This document shows, piece after piece, positions 34,325 through 44,964 of a stretch of 64,000 bases of DNA. The translations under genes were made by a program, and so were the position numbers. Below the pieces are notes generated by a model. It saw nothing but the letters and a program-made list of their open reading frames with translations. It did no database searches and was not told the DNA's origin. This DNA comes from an uncultured Blautia sp. GTDB lineage: Bacteria; Bacillota; Clostridia; Lachnospirales; Lachnospiraceae. The stretch's first letter is position 1. Every line of letters begins with the position of its first letter. The stretch lies in NCBI GenBank assembly GCA_934394545.1, contig CAKRRG010000002.1, positions 50,251-114,250 on the forward strand, given 5' to 3'.

Positions 34325-37300
34325 ATGCTTTCATTTATCCAACCTCTTAGTGGGATGGCAGAATTTGAAGAAATAGAGAAGAGCCTTGAGAAGAACCAGG
34401 GAATTGTTCAGATCACAGGCTGCCTGGAATCCCAGAAGGCACATTTGATCCATGGGCTTTCCGGCAAAGCGCCCTTGCGGCTGGTCATCGCAGGGGATGA
34501 GCGTCAGGCCAAAGAAATTTATGAGGATTTGCGCTTTTATAACAAAAATACCATGTTTTATCCGGCAAAGGATCTTCTGTTTTTTCAGGCAGACATTCAG
34601 GGAAATCTGCTGGTTCGTCAGAGAATGTGCGTGGTAAAAGCACTTCTGGAACAAAAAGAACTGACCGTTGTGACAAGCATTGACGGTTGCATGGACTATC
34701 TGATGCCGTTGGAGGAGATCGGGAAAAAGGTACTTCATTTCTATTCAGACAGTGTGATCAATATGGATGCACTGAAAAATACCCTGGTACAGCTGGGATA
34801 TCAACGCGTAGGTCAGGTAGAAATGCCTGGTCAGTTTTCTGTGCGTGGTGGTATTGTAGACATTTATTGTCTGACAGAAGAGAACCCGTGGAGAATCGAG
34901 CTATGGGGGGATGAGGTGGATTCCATCCGAAGCTTTGATGCGGAGAGCCAGCGCTCTTTGGAAACCTTGGATGAGATTGCCATTTATCCTGCGGTGGAAT
35001 GGAATGACGGCAAAAAGATGGTTTCTTTTGCGGACTATTTTCCCAGAGAAAAAATGCTCCTGTTTCTAGATGAACCTAACCGCATCTTGGAAAATGGATT
35101 AGGTGTAGAGGAAGAGTATGAGCAAAGCCGTATTCACAGAGAAGAGAAAGGGGAAAAGAACCTTCCGGTACAATGGCTCTGCCAATTTTCAAAGGTTCAG
35201 AAAGAACTGAATAAATGCCGGGCAGTGTCTTTATCTGCTTTGGAACCACGAGGCGTGGAATGGAATTTTGCACCGGAGAAATACAATCTGACCGTGCAGA
35301 GTGTCACTTCTTATAACAGCAGCTTTGAGCTTCTGGTGGAGGATCTGAAGAAGTATAAGAAAAAAGGTTACCAGATCATACTTCTTTCCGGTTCCAGAAC
35401 GAGGGCAGAGCGACTTGCGAAGGATCTGCAGGATAATGGTCTGAATGCTTTTTATGGTTCAGATTATGACCGGGTGATCGGTTCCGGAGAAATCATAGTT
35501 TTCTATGGGCATGCACGGAAGGGCTTCGAGTATCCATTGATTAAATTTGCGGTTATTGCAGAAACGGATATTTTCGGTCAGGAGCAGAAAAAAAAGAAAA
35601 AGAAAAAAGTTTACAATGGCAAACGGATCCAGGATTTTGCAGAGCTTTCCATTGGAGATTATGTAGTTCATGAAAAGCATGGACTGGGAATTTACCGTGG
35701 AATCGAAAAGGTAGAAGTAGATAAGGTTTTAAAAGATTACATTAAGATTGAATATCGTGATGGAAGTAATCTGTACATTCTGGCAACCCAGCTGGATGCA
35801 TTACAGAAGTATTCCGGTGCAGACACAGCCAAGGCACCAAAATTAAATAAGCTTGGCACACAGGAATGGAATCGTACGAAATCCAAGGTAAAGGGCGCTG
35901 TAAAAAATATAGCCAAGGAGCTGGTGGAGCTTTACGCGGTGCGCCAGGAAAAAGAGGGCTATGTGTGTGGTCCGGATACGGTCTGGCAGAGGGAATTTGA
36001 GGAGATGTTCCCCTATGAGGAGACGGAAGATCAGCTGAATGCCATTGAGGACACAAAAAGGGACATGGAGAGCACCAAAATCATGGATCGTCTTGTGTGT
36101 GGTGATGTGGGCTATGGAAAAACAGAGATTGCTCTTCGTGCTGCTTTTAAGGAGGTACAGGAAAGCAGACAGGTAGTTTACCTTGCACCTACCACCATTT
36201 TGGCACAGCAGGTATATAATACTTTTGTCCAGAGAATGAAAGATTTTCCGGTACGTGTGGATCTGCTTTGCCGCTTCCGCACACCTGCCCAACAGAAAAA
36301 GACCCTTCAGGATCTGAAAAAAGGACAGGTGGATATTGTGGTGGGCACCCATAGAGTTCTTTCTAAGGACGTAGAATACAAGAATCTGGGACTTCTGATC
36401 GTTGATGAGGAGCAGCGTTTCGGTGTTACCCACAAGGAGAAAATCAAGCAGCTGAAAAAGGACATTGATGTTCTGACTCTGACTGCGACACCGATTCCAC
36501 GAACCCTTCATATGAGTATGATTGGGATCCGTGATATGAGTGTGCTGGAAGAACCTCCTATGGATCGTATGCCGATTCAGACTTATGTGATGGAGTATGA
36601 TGAGGAAACTGTGAGGGAGGCTATTGGAAGAGAACTGAGAAGAGGCGGCCAGGTTTATTATGTTTATAACCGGGTGACAGATATTGATGAGGTCGCCCTT
36701 CGGATTTCCAAGCTGGTGCCGGATGCAAGGGTTGATTTTGCCCATGGGCAGATGAGCGAGAGAGAACTGGAACGGGTAATGTATGATTTCATTAATGGAG
36801 ATATTGATGTGCTGGTTTCTACCACTATTATTGAAACAGGACTGGATATTTCCAATGTAAACACCATGATCATCCATGATTCTGATAAGTATGGACTTTC
36901 CCAGCTTTATCAGCTGAGAGGAAGGATCGGACGCTCCAACAGGACGGCGTATGCGTTCCTGATGTACCGAAGGAATACCATGCTTCGTGAGGTTGCTGAG
37001 AAACGACTTTCTGCTATCCGTGAGTTTACGGATCTGGGAAGCGGATTTAAGATTGCCATGCGTGATCTGGAGCTTCGAGGGGCAGGAAACCTGCTGGGTG
37101 CACAGCAACATGGACATATGAACGCAGTGGGCTACGATCTGTATTGTAAAATGCTCAGCGAAGCGGTTAAGGAGGCTAAGGGGATTCATACCATGGAGGA
37201 CTTCGAGACTACCATTGATTTGAATATGGATGCTTTTATTCCAGATACCTATATCAGCAATGAGTTTCAGAAACTGGATATTTATAAGCGCATTGCAGGA

Positions 37301-37648
37301 ATTGAATCCCAGCAGGACTATGATGATATGCTGGAAGAGCTGATCGACCGGTTTGGTGAGCCACCGAAAGCGGTGCTGAACCTGCTGGCTATAGCAAGGC
37401 TGAAGGCACTGGCGCGTCAGGGGTACATTACGGAAATCAAGCAGATGCAAAGAGAAATCAGAATTACACTTTATGAGAATGCACATCTGAATCCAGAGGG
37501 GATTCCGCCGCTGGTTGCCAAATATCGCAGGCAGCTGCAGTTTAAACCGGATAAGGAGCCGAAGTTTTTATTTGCGCCGGTGGGAGATATTGTGCAGGCA
37601 CTGACGGTGTTTGCAAAGGAACTGATGGAGCTCGTTGAGGATGCGTGA
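34325..37648 (+). CDS. mfd: Transcription-repair coupling factor
   Basis: A 1107-residue DNA translocase that removes stalled RNA polymerase and recruits UvrA. The N-terminal UvrB-like region is followed by the RNA-polymerase-interacting domain (about 455-550; [15 protein letters not shown]) and the superfamily 2 motor, with Walker A GDVGYGKT (Lys599), the DEEQRFG box (694-700) and [12 protein letters not shown]. The TRCF C-terminal domain ends the protein. The length is close to the usual 1150. A poly-lysine run, KKKKKK, at about residue 422-428 lies in a linker. Confidence 0.97.
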   Translation: MLSFIQPLSGMAEFEEIEKSLEKNQGIVQITGCLESQKAHLIHGLSGKAPLRLVIAGDERQAKEIYEDLRFYNKNTMFYPAKDLLFFQADIQGNLLVRQRMCVVKALLEQKELTVVTSIDGCMDYLMPLEEIGKKVLHFYSDSVINMDALKNTLVQLGYQRVGQVEMPGQFSVRGGIVDIYCLTEENPWRIELWGDEVDSIRSFDAESQRSLETLDEIAIYPAVEWNDGKKMVSFADYFPREKMLLFLDEPNRILENGLGVEEEYEQSRIHREEKGEKNLPVQWLCQFSKVQKELNKCRAVSLSALEPRGVEWNFAPEKYNLTVQSVTSYNSSFELLVEDLKKYKKKGYQIILLSGSRTRAERLAKDLQDNGLNAFYGSDYDRVIGSGEIIVFYGHARKGFEYPLIKFAVIAETDIFGQEQKKKKKKKVYNGKRIQDFAELSIGDYVVHEKHGLGIYRGIEKVEVDKVLKDYIKIEYRDGSNLYILATQLDALQKYSGADTAKAPKLNKLGTQEWNRTKSKVKGAVKNIAKELVELYAVRQEKEGYVCGPDTVWQREFEEMFPYEETEDQLNAIEDTKRDMESTKIMDRLVCGDVGYGKTEIALRAAFKEVQESRQVVYLAPTTILAQQVYNTFVQRMKDFPVRVDLLCRFRTPAQQKKTLQDLKKGQVDIVVGTHRVLSKDVEYKNLGLLIVDEEQRFGVTHKEKIKQLKKDIDVLTLTATPIPRTLHMSMIGIRDMSVLEEPPMDRMPIQTYVMEYDEETVREAIGRELRRGGQVYYVYNRVTDIDEVALRISKLVPDARVDFAHGQMSERELERVMYDFINGDIDVLVSTTIIETGLDISNVNTMIIHDSDKYGLSQLYQLRGRIGRSNRTAYAFLMYRRNTMLREVAEKRLSAIREFTDLGSGFKIAMRDLELRGAGNLLGAQQHGHMNAVGYDLYCKMLSEAVKEAKGIHTMEDFETTIDLNMDAFIPDTYISNEFQKLDIYKRIAGIESQQDYDDMLEELIDRFGEPPKAVLNLLAIARLKALARQGYITEIKQMQREIRITLYENAHLNPEGIPPLVAKYRRQLQFKPDKEPKFLFAPVGDIVQALTVFAKELMELVEDA

Positions 37649-37790
37649 AATTTGTGTGATTTTCCCCTTTCTACTTGCCCTTATGGGAAAAAAGTTTTAT
37701 ACTCTTATTAGCGTGTCCGCATTGGGAAAGGGTGCAGAATCTGCATGATGACTGATCGGCACATCAGTGAAAGGGTAATTGGTGATCAAT

Positions 37791-38939
37791 ATGAAAAAAA
37801 TCGTGAGAAACACAACCGTAGCAGCATTGACTGGCGTAATGGCAATCGGAATGCTTTCCGGCTGCGGAAGTAAGACTATAGATGGAGAGAAGACCGTTGC
37901 TACTGTAGATGGTACAGACATTCCTATGGGTGTGGTAAGCCTGTATGCCCGGGAGTCACAGGCGCAGACAGTTGCCATGTACAAGAGCTTCATGGGAAGC
38001 GCAGGGAATATCTGGAGCCAGGTTGTAGATGAGGATGCCGGCACCACATATGGAGAGCAGGCTGTTGGACAGTTCCTGGAACAGATTGAACTGATGTATA
38101 TTATGAAGGAGAAGGCAGCTGACTACGGGGTTGAAGTTACTTCTGATGATGAGACTGCGATTGCAGATGCAGCAGCACAGTTTATGAAAGATAATGACGA
38201 GGATACCCTGAAGGAACTGGCTGTTTCTGAAGATCAGGTTAAGACTCTTCTGGAGCTTGAAACCTACCGTCAGAGAATTTACGATCCGATCCGCAATGAG
38301 GCAGAGGTTGACATAACGGATGAAGAAGCACAGCAGTCTTCCTTCAGCTATGTAAGCATTTCTATTAGCGGAGATGACCTTACAGAGGATGATATTGCTA
38401 CCCGCAAGGAGCAGGCACAGGAGATTCTGGATAAGATGAAAGAGGATCCGACAGCAGACATGGGTGAGACTGCTAAGGCGGTTGACGATACCTACAGCGG
38501 ACTGACCGGAACTATTTTTACAAACGATAGTGACGATGAGGATATTTCCAATTCTTATGACGATGCTGTTGTAGAGGCTCTGAGAACTTTGAAGGATGGC
38601 GAGGTTTACGGTGAACTGGTTGAGACGGATTCCAGCATATATGTACTCCGTATGGATAAGGTAAACGATGAGGATGCTACAGCATCCAAGAAGGAATCTC
38701 TTGAGAACACCAAGCGCAGTGCCTACTATTCTGAGACAACTCAGAAATGGCTGGATGATGCGGATATTACTGTAAATGATAAAGTACTTTCTACTTTGAC
38801 AATTACAGATGCGCATAGCTTTACCATCAAGGAGACTACAGCTGATACAAGCGAAGACACAACTGCTGATACAACAGAGGCAGCTGATTCTGAGGATACT
38901 ACAGAGGATACCACAGAAGAGACAGCTGAGGAGAACTAA
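37791..38939 (+). CDS. SurA/PrsA-like peptidyl-prolyl isomerase lipoprotein
   Basis: A 382-residue exported lipoprotein with lipobox LSGC (Cys25), an N-terminal SurA-like chaperone helix region (VATVDGTDIPMGVVSLYARE) and a parvulin-like central part (about 175-285; FTNDSDDEDISNSYDDAVVEALRTLKDGEVYGEL). A Thr/Glu/Asp-rich tail follows. It probably helps fold secreted proteins. The start could also be GTG 37782, which has a better spaced AAGGG site; both give the same signal peptide. The position after pth-mfd matches the usual PrsA location in related genomes. Confidence 0.82.
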   Translation: MKKIVRNTTVAALTGVMAIGMLSGCGSKTIDGEKTVATVDGTDIPMGVVSLYARESQAQTVAMYKSFMGSAGNIWSQVVDEDAGTTYGEQAVGQFLEQIELMYIMKEKAADYGVEVTSDDETAIADAAAQFMKDNDEDTLKELAVSEDQVKTLLELETYRQRIYDPIRNEAEVDITDEEAQQSSFSYVSISISGDDLTEDDIATRKEQAQEILDKMKEDPTADMGETAKAVDDTYSGLTGTIFTNDSDDEDISNSYDDAVVEALRTLKDGEVYGELVETDSSIYVLRMDKVNDEDATASKKESLENTKRSAYYSETTQKWLDDADITVNDKVLSTLTITDAHSFTIKETTADTSEDTTADTTEAADSEDTTEDTTEETAEEN

Positions 38940-38984
38940 GCGCATCAGCAAACGAATTAAAGTGCATAAGTTGGAGAAAATAAT

Positions 38985-39023
38985 AAAAGAGCCTGCCTGG
39001 GGTGATTCGGGCGGGCCCTTTTT
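38985..39023 (+). terminator. Terminator after the PPIase gene
   Basis: AAAAGAGCCTGCCTG (38985-38999) pairs with CGGGCGGGCCCTTTT (39008-39022) using three G-T wobbles, and the 3' side runs into five T. It ends only 16 bp before the asparaginase start. Confidence 0.8.
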
Positions 39024-39038
39024 GTACAGGGGGACAAC

Positions 39039-40040
39039 ATGAAAAAGATACTTCTTATTGCAACCGGGGGCACCATTGCTTCCAAATATACAGCAGAGGG
39101 TCTGGCACCGCAGATTTCCGCAGATGAACTGCTGGAATATATTCCTGAAGCCCGGGAATTCTGCACCATTGATACCGTTCAGCCTTTTGCCCTGGATAGC
39201 ACCAATGTGTGCGCAGACCATTGGCTGAAGCTGGCCAGGCTGATCGAATCCAAATATGAATTTTATGATGGCTTTGTGCTTTGCCATGGAACGGACACTA
39301 TGGCATATACGGCGGCTGCTTTGTCTTATCTGATCCAGAATAACCGCAGGCCTATTGTGATCACCGGTGCCCAGAAACCCATTGACCTGGCGATTACAGA
39401 CGCCCGTTCCAATCTTCTGGACAGCCTCCGCTTTGCGTCCCACGACCGGGCCCATGGAATTTCCATTGTGTTTGGTGGAAAAGTGATCGCAGGAACCAGA
39501 GCGAAAAAGGAATTTTCCAAAAGCTACAATGCTTTTTCCAGCATAAATTATCCGGACATTGCGTCCATTCACGATAAGAAGATTATTTTTTATATTGATG
39601 ACAAGGATCAGTCCACCAAGCCACTGGTGTTTTACCATGAGATGAACCAGAAGATTTTTCTGCTGAAGCTGATTCCGGGAATTGACGGGAAAGTGCTGGA
39701 TGCCCTTTTCCCCTCCTATGATGGGCTGATCATTGAGTCCTTCGGTGTGGGAGGACTGCCTCATTATGAAAATGACGATTTTATGGAAGCAATTGCCCAT
39801 TGGATCGAGGCTGGAAAGCCGGTGTGTATGGCGACCCAGGTTACCCACGAGGGCAGCGATATGGAGGTTTATCAGGTAGGAAAGATTATTAAGGAAAGGT
39901 TCCCGGTGTTGGAGTCTTATGATATGACGCTGGAAGCATCTGTGACGAAAATGATGTGGGCGCTGGGACAGACACGGGATATGGAGAAGTTTAAGGAGTT
40001 ATTTTATACGACCATTAATCATGATTTATTGTTCCTGTAA
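39039..40040 (+). CDS. ansA: Type I (cytoplasmic) L-asparaginase
   Basis: A 333-residue enzyme hydrolysing asparagine to aspartate and ammonia. The first catalytic motif ATGGTIAS with nucleophile Thr12 and the second motif LCHGTDTMAYTAAAL are both intact. No signal peptide is present, so it is the cytoplasmic class. The gene starts 16 bp after a terminator and must either have its own weak promoter or rely on read-through. Its codons are richer in C-ending triplets than those of its upstream neighbours. Confidence 0.93.
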   Translation: MKKILLIATGGTIASKYTAEGLAPQISADELLEYIPEAREFCTIDTVQPFALDSTNVCADHWLKLARLIESKYEFYDGFVLCHGTDTMAYTAAALSYLIQNNRRPIVITGAQKPIDLAITDARSNLLDSLRFASHDRAHGISIVFGGKVIAGTRAKKEFSKSYNAFSSINYPDIASIHDKKIIFYIDDKDQSTKPLVFYHEMNQKIFLLKLIPGIDGKVLDALFPSYDGLIIESFGVGGLPHYENDDFMEAIAHWIEAGKPVCMATQVTHEGSDMEVYQVGKIIKERFPVLESYDMTLEASVTKMMWALGQTRDMEKFKELFYTTINHDLLFL

Positions 40041-40147
40041 GTAAGTCTTGAAATAAACCTCTACCAAATTCCTTTATAATTTGATAAACTATGAAAAAGA
40101 AATTCCATACATGTATCGTTGCGTTAATCAGAAAGGAAAACAAACGT

Positions 40148-41060
40148 ATGAAATCAGTAATTTCCATTGGAAATCAGGATAGTGTTACATTGATCACCCG
40201 TCCCAGAAGATTTGGTAAGACGCTGAATATGAGTATGGTTGAGTATTTCTTTTCCATAAATGACTCAGAATGCGGACCGTATTTTGCGGATATTAAGGCA
40301 ACAACCTATGAGTCTGCAAGAAGGGCAGTTATCCGTAAACTGGTGAAGTTATATAGTACATTTGGATTTATACGTTTCAGCAAATTGCTAAATGAAAAAG
40401 ACTGCGCATATTTTGACTCAGTTGAGGAAAATATGTCAGATGATGCAGCGGCAGTAGCAATTAATTATATGTCTGATTATTTAAGCCGATATTACAATAA
40501 AAAAGTGATTGTCCTCCTGGATGAGTATGATACCCCTTTGCAGGAGGCATATATCCATGGCTATTGGGAGAAGCTTACTGCATTTATCAGAAGCTTGTTT
40601 AACTCTACATTTAAGACGAATCCATATATGGAACGTGGCTTGATGACCGGAATTACGAGAGTCAGTAAAGAATCAATCTTTTCGGATCTGAATAATCTTG
40701 AGGTAGTAACAACAACATCAGAAAAGTACAGCAGTTCCTTTGGTTTTACAGAAGAGGAAGTCTTCCACGCGTTGGAGAATAATGGTCTGTTTGCAGAAAG
40801 AGAAAATATCCGTTACTGGTATGATGGATTTTCCTTTGGAAAAAGGAAAGATATCTATAATCCATGGTCAATTACAAAATATCTGGATACCGGAGAATAT
40901 GGAACTTACTGGGCAGATACCAGCGGAAATGCACTGGTTTCAAATAGAAGAAAAGCAGTACGATACGGAACTGCTGGCAAGAGGAATCCCGAAAGAACGG
41001 ATCAGGCATTATGGATTCGCGTTTTGTGGGAAGAAAGTTTTGATTGGAAATGCAACCTAA
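40148..41060 (+). pseudogene. Decayed AAA-ATPase-like / PD-(D/E)XK family gene
   Basis: Fragments of the PF09820/PF08011 ATPase-nuclease family are recognisable: Walker A region RPRRFGKTLNMSM, Walker B VLLDEYDTPLQEA and NPWSITKYLDTGEYGTYWADTSGNALV. The N-terminal VDKTGLI segment is missing, a stretch before Walker B is short, and after NALV most of the C-terminal half is deleted. The family's typical ending (YDTELLARGIP, KKVLIG) appears in a different frame, stopping at 41060. The continuous 340-residue frame read here therefore has a scrambled tail. An intact distant paralogue lies at 42355. Confidence 0.8.
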
Positions 41061-41109
41061 ATATAAGTTTTGAAAATATATTTTCTGAAATACTGGAGGA
41101 CTTAAATAG

Positions 41110-42267
41110 ATGAACAAAAAAGAAATTTCCGAAATCAAAAAACAGCTGACACTAGCCAATTGCAACATTACCAGAATTTGCGGCTGCTATGTGGATGCTG
41201 AGAAGAATAAAAAAACAGAGCTGAAAGAAGCATTCCTTTCCCTTTCGGAGGAAGAAATGTTCAAATATTTCGAAATATTCAAGAAAACACTTTCCGGTAC
41301 TTTGGGAAAGAACCTGATGAATATGGAGTTTCCGTTAAGCGAGGAAAAAGAGGGCGGCAAGCACGAGTTTTTGATGAAGCTCCGTGCCAGCAAACTGAAG
41401 GATGACGCTTTAATTGAGAACTTTTATGACAAAATTATCGAAAATTATGATTATCCGGAAAATTACTACATAATCCTGGTACATGCTGTGTACGATATCC
41501 CGGGAAGAACTTCAGATGGAATCGATATGGATGATGCTTCTGAAGAGATTTATGAGCACCTTCTCTGCAGTATCTGTCCGGTGAAATTATCTAAGGCAGG
41601 TCTTTGCTACAATGCAGAGGCAAATCTGATTCAGGACCGTATCCGTGATTGGATCGTGGAAATGCCAGAGAATGGTTTCCTTTTTCCGTTATTTAATGAC
41701 AGAAGCACAGACATCCACGGCATGCTCTACTATTCTAAGAATGCAGAGCAGCTTCACGATATTTTTGTAGATGAAGTGTTTGGCTGTACTGCTCCGCTTT
41801 CCGCAGGCGGACAGCGTGATTCTTTCAATATGCTTGTAGAGGAAACCCTTGGGGACGACTGTCAGTATGACACCGTTATTGGAATCCATGAGAAGTTGAA
41901 TGAGATCATCGAAGCCCAGAAAGATTCCCCAGACCCGGTTGTGCTCACCCAGTCAGAGGTGAAGCGCCTCTTTGAGGATTGCGGTGTAGAAGACGAAAAA
42001 CTGGAAACCTTTGACAACCAGTACGAGGCTGTAGCAGGTGAAAAAGCCACCATGGTAGCCTCAAACATCACCAACACCCGTAAGTTCGAGATTAAAACGC
42101 CGGATGTAGTAATCCATGTAGAACCAGATAAAGTAGAACTGGTGGAGACCAGGATCATTGACGGCCGCAAGTGTCTGGTGATTCCTATGGAAGACGTAGA
42201 GATCAACGGAATCCGTGTGCGGATGGGCGGGGAGAGCAGTGAGGAATCCGAGGAAGAATACGAGTAA
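41110..42267 (+). CDS. DUF4317-family protein
   Basis: A 385-residue soluble protein starting MNKKEISEIKKQLT, with the NCNITRICGCYVD motif near the N-terminus that I recognise from DUF4317 proteins of Clostridia. The function is unknown. The C-terminal third is acidic and ends in a Glu/Ser-rich tail. No membrane segment or catalytic signature is visible. It starts 50 bp after the pseudogene remnant, whose decay appears not to have affected it. Confidence 0.85.
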   Translation: MNKKEISEIKKQLTLANCNITRICGCYVDAEKNKKTELKEAFLSLSEEEMFKYFEIFKKTLSGTLGKNLMNMEFPLSEEKEGGKHEFLMKLRASKLKDDALIENFYDKIIENYDYPENYYIILVHAVYDIPGRTSDGIDMDDASEEIYEHLLCSICPVKLSKAGLCYNAEANLIQDRIRDWIVEMPENGFLFPLFNDRSTDIHGMLYYSKNAEQLHDIFVDEVFGCTAPLSAGGQRDSFNMLVEETLGDDCQYDTVIGIHEKLNEIIEAQKDSPDPVVLTQSEVKRLFEDCGVEDEKLETFDNQYEAVAGEKATMVASNITNTRKFEIKTPDVVIHVEPDKVELVETRIIDGRKCLVIPMEDVEINGIRVRMGGESSEESEEEYE

Positions 42268-42354
42268 TATCTTTGGTGATGTCGTTGTGTTAATATAGAA
42301 GAAAATTGTTATTATTTATTGGTAACGCAAAATCGCAGAAAGGACGGCTGACCT

Positions 42355-43938
42355 ATGGGAATCTACTTGAATCCGGGGAATAATAAATTTAGAAGAGCGG
42401 TGAATTCGGATATTTATGTGGATAAAACAGGATTAATAAAATATACAAATAGTATTGTCGATACGTTGCAGTCCTGTGTATGCGTCAGCAGGCCAAGGCG
42501 TTTTGGAAAGTCTATGGCAGCAGATATGCTTACGGCTTATTACAGTAGGGGCTGCGATTCCAGAGAACTCTTTTCCAGTTTGGAAATTGCCAAGGATGAA
42601 AGCTTTGAGGCGCATTTGAATAAATACGATACCATCTTTCTGAATATGCAGGAATTTCTGAGCAGAAGTTCAAATGTGCAGGAATTACTGAAGAGGGTGG
42701 CAGGTAAAGTAATCCGCGAATTGAAGAAGCAGTATCCTGATGTGGAACTATATGATGAAAATGATCTGGCGGAAACCATGCAGGAGATTTTTGCAGAAAG
42801 TGAGTGTCCTTTTGTAGTTATTATTGATGAATGGGACTGTATTTTCCGGGAATTTAAGCATGATAAAGCTGCACAGGAAACTTACCTTGATTTTCTGCGT
42901 GATCTGCTTAAGGATAAAGAATATATTTATCTTGCCTATATGACGGGAATTCTGCCAATAAAGAAATATGGAACCCACAGTGCGCTGAATATGTTCGATG
43001 AATTTTCCATGATCGATCCGGGACCTTTGGCTGAATATGTAGGCTTTATAGAGAAAGAAGTAGAAGCACTTTGCCAGAAATATCAGATGGACATTAATGA
43101 AATTAAAAACTGGTATGATGGCTATTCCTTTGAAGAGGTTGAGTCTGTGTATAGCCCGAAGTCGGTTGTGAGCTGCATGCGCCTTGGAAAACTGGGAAAT
43201 TATTGGAACCAGACTGAGACTTTTGAGGCATTACAGATCTATATTGATATGAATTTTGAAGGACTACGGGATGATATTTTAAGTATGATTGCCGGAGAAG
43301 AAGTGCCAGTGAACACCAGAAGTTTTACAAATGATATGACAACTTTCAGAACAGAGGATGATGTGCTGACACTGTTGATTCATTTGGGCTATCTGGGGTA
43401 TTGTTATGCGGATAAAACAGTTTTTATTCCAAATGAGGAGATTCGTTCCGAATATGTAAGCGCTATTGCTGTGTCTGATTGGGGTGAAGTTTCTAAAGCA
43501 TTAAAAAGTTCAGCAGATACATTACAAGCCATATGGCAGGGAAGAGAAGAGCAGGTTGCAGAGGGCATCCGGCAGGCGCACTTTGAGACATCTCATCTCC
43601 AATATAATGACGAAAATGCGCTTAGCTATACCATTTCGCTTGCACTTTATGCAGCACGTAATTTTTACACAGTACACCGGGAACTCTCGGGTGGAAAAGG
43701 TTTTGCAGACCTTGTTTATGTTCCGAGAAAGCGATTCATGGATAAGCCTGCATTGGTTGTTGAATTAAAGTGGGACAAAAATGCAGAAGGTGCAATCCAG
43801 CAAATTAAGGAGAAAGAATACTGTCGCAGTTTGGAAGAATACAAGGGAAACTTGCTGTTAGTCGGAATTAATTATGATAAAAAAACACAGGTGCATACCT
43901 GTAAAATAGAACAATACAGAAAAGAGGAATCCATATGA
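42355..43938 (+). CDS. AAA-ATPase-like protein with C-terminal PD-(D/E)XK nuclease domain
   Basis: A 527-residue member of the PF09820/PF08011 family, which is highly expanded in gut bacteria. It has the N-terminal VDKTGLI motif, Walker A RPRRFGKS, Walker B VVIIDEWD and the linker GYSFEEVESVYSPKSVV. A C-terminal nuclease core follows, FADLVYVPRKRFMDKPALVVELKW, with Asp and Glu-x-Lys in place. Biological role is not established; mobile or defence-related roles have been suggested for the family. The gene overlaps the LysR gene by 4 bp, so the two are translationally coupled. Confidence 0.85.
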   Translation: MGIYLNPGNNKFRRAVNSDIYVDKTGLIKYTNSIVDTLQSCVCVSRPRRFGKSMAADMLTAYYSRGCDSRELFSSLEIAKDESFEAHLNKYDTIFLNMQEFLSRSSNVQELLKRVAGKVIRELKKQYPDVELYDENDLAETMQEIFAESECPFVVIIDEWDCIFREFKHDKAAQETYLDFLRDLLKDKEYIYLAYMTGILPIKKYGTHSALNMFDEFSMIDPGPLAEYVGFIEKEVEALCQKYQMDINEIKNWYDGYSFEEVESVYSPKSVVSCMRLGKLGNYWNQTETFEALQIYIDMNFEGLRDDILSMIAGEEVPVNTRSFTNDMTTFRTEDDVLTLLIHLGYLGYCYADKTVFIPNEEIRSEYVSAIAVSDWGEVSKALKSSADTLQAIWQGREEQVAEGIRQAHFETSHLQYNDENALSYTISLALYAARNFYTVHRELSGGKGFADLVYVPRKRFMDKPALVVELKWDKNAEGAIQQIKEKEYCRSLEEYKGNLLLVGINYDKKTQVHTCKIEQYRKEESI

Positions 43939-44846
43939 CCCTGGCACAACTTCGTTACGCGATTATGGTGGCAAATTCCAATTCCATGAATGAAGCTGCC
44001 CGGAATCTTTTTATATCACAGCCAAGTTTATCTTCCGCAATCAGGGAACTGGAAGAGGAAATCGGGGTAGAGCTTTTCCGCAGGACAAACCGTGGAATTT
44101 CCGTAACCCCAGAGGGTGAGGAATTCCTGGGCTACGCCCGTCAGGTGGTGGAGCAGTATGAGCTGATCGAATCCAAATACGTCTCCAAGGAGCACACGAA
44201 AAAGAAATTCAGCGTCTCCATGCAGCACTACACCTTTGCGGTAAACGCCTTCGTGGAAATGGTCAAACAGTTCGGAATGGACGAATATGAATTTGCCGTC
44301 CATGAGACACGCACCTACGACATTATCACCGATGTAAAAGATTTCAAAAGCGAGATCGGCATCCTTTACCTAAATGACTTTAACCATAAAGTACTGGAGA
44401 AGCTTTTCCATGAGTTTAACCTGGAATTTCACCCGATCCTGGAGTGCAGCATCTACGTCTACATGTGGAAAGGACACCCCCTCGCCAACCGGGAGCTGAT
44501 CACCCTGGAAGACCTCCGGGAATACCCCTGTCTCTCCTTCGAGCAGGGCACCTATAACTCCTTCTACTTTGCAGAAGAGGTTCTGAGCACCTACGAGTAC
44601 AAACGTCTCATCAAAGCCAACGACCGCGCCACCCTCCTGAACCTGATGGTGGGCCTCAACGGCTACACTCTCTGCTCCGGCATCATCTGCGAAGAACTGA
44701 ACGGCTCCGACTACTGCGCCGTGAAACTTGACTCCGGCGAAGTGATGACCATTGGCTACCTGGCAAGAAAAGGCACCACGATCAGTAAGTTAGGACAGAA
44801 GTACTTGGAAGAAATTTCTAAATATAAAGATAAAGCATTACGCTAG
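43935..44846 (+). CDS. LysR-family transcriptional regulator
   Basis: A 303-residue regulator with an N-terminal winged helix (TLAQLRYAIMVANSNSMNEAA, SQPSLSSAIRELEEEIGVELF) and a C-terminal effector domain. It lies immediately upstream of and in the same direction as the methionine importer, and a dyad with LysR-type spacing sits at about -66 of the importer promoter, so it probably controls that operon in response to a sulfur metabolite. From about 44120 to 44780 codons end mostly in C or G, unlike the AT-rich neighbours, hinting at a different origin for this part. Confidence 0.92.
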   Translation: MTLAQLRYAIMVANSNSMNEAARNLFISQPSLSSAIRELEEEIGVELFRRTNRGISVTPEGEEFLGYARQVVEQYELIESKYVSKEHTKKKFSVSMQHYTFAVNAFVEMVKQFGMDEYEFAVHETRTYDIITDVKDFKSEIGILYLNDFNHKVLEKLFHEFNLEFHPILECSIYVYMWKGHPLANRELITLEDLREYPCLSFEQGTYNSFYFAEEVLSTYEYKRLIKANDRATLLNLMVGLNGYTLCSGIICEELNGSDYCAVKLDSGEVMTIGYLARKGTTISKLGQKYLEEISKYKDKALR

Positions 44847-44917
44847 AGCTATAGCTTATACCTATAGCTAGCACTAAGTTTTAAGAATTAACACTTTATT
44901 ATAAAATGTGTTATAGT
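44847..44917 (+). promoter_or_regulatory. LysR-type dyad and promoter of metNIQ
   Basis: AGCTATAG (44847-44854) and CTATAGCT (44862-44869) form a perfect 8-bp dyad around a 7-nt centre. The promoter TTAACA (44888-44893) and TATAGT (44912-44917), spaced 18 bp, places the dyad centre near -66, the usual activation site for LysR proteins. Confidence 0.65.
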
Positions 44918-44964
44918 ATGTTTATCGACGATGAAATAACCAAAAACAAGGAAAGAGGAAAGAC

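Noticed and set aside
35843..37486. 547-residue open frame on the minus strand
   Set aside because: It lies wholly antisense to mfd, whose motifs are complete; the protein has no recognisable domain and no ribosome site.
37956..39848. 630-residue open frame on the minus strand
   Set aside because: It spans the antisense of two unrelated real genes (the PPIase lipoprotein and asparaginase) and a terminator, and has Cys/Ile-rich shadow composition.
44847..44964. SAM riboswitch or T-box in front of metN
   Set aside because: The 118-nt gap is too short and lacks the conserved cores; it holds only a dyad and a promoter.
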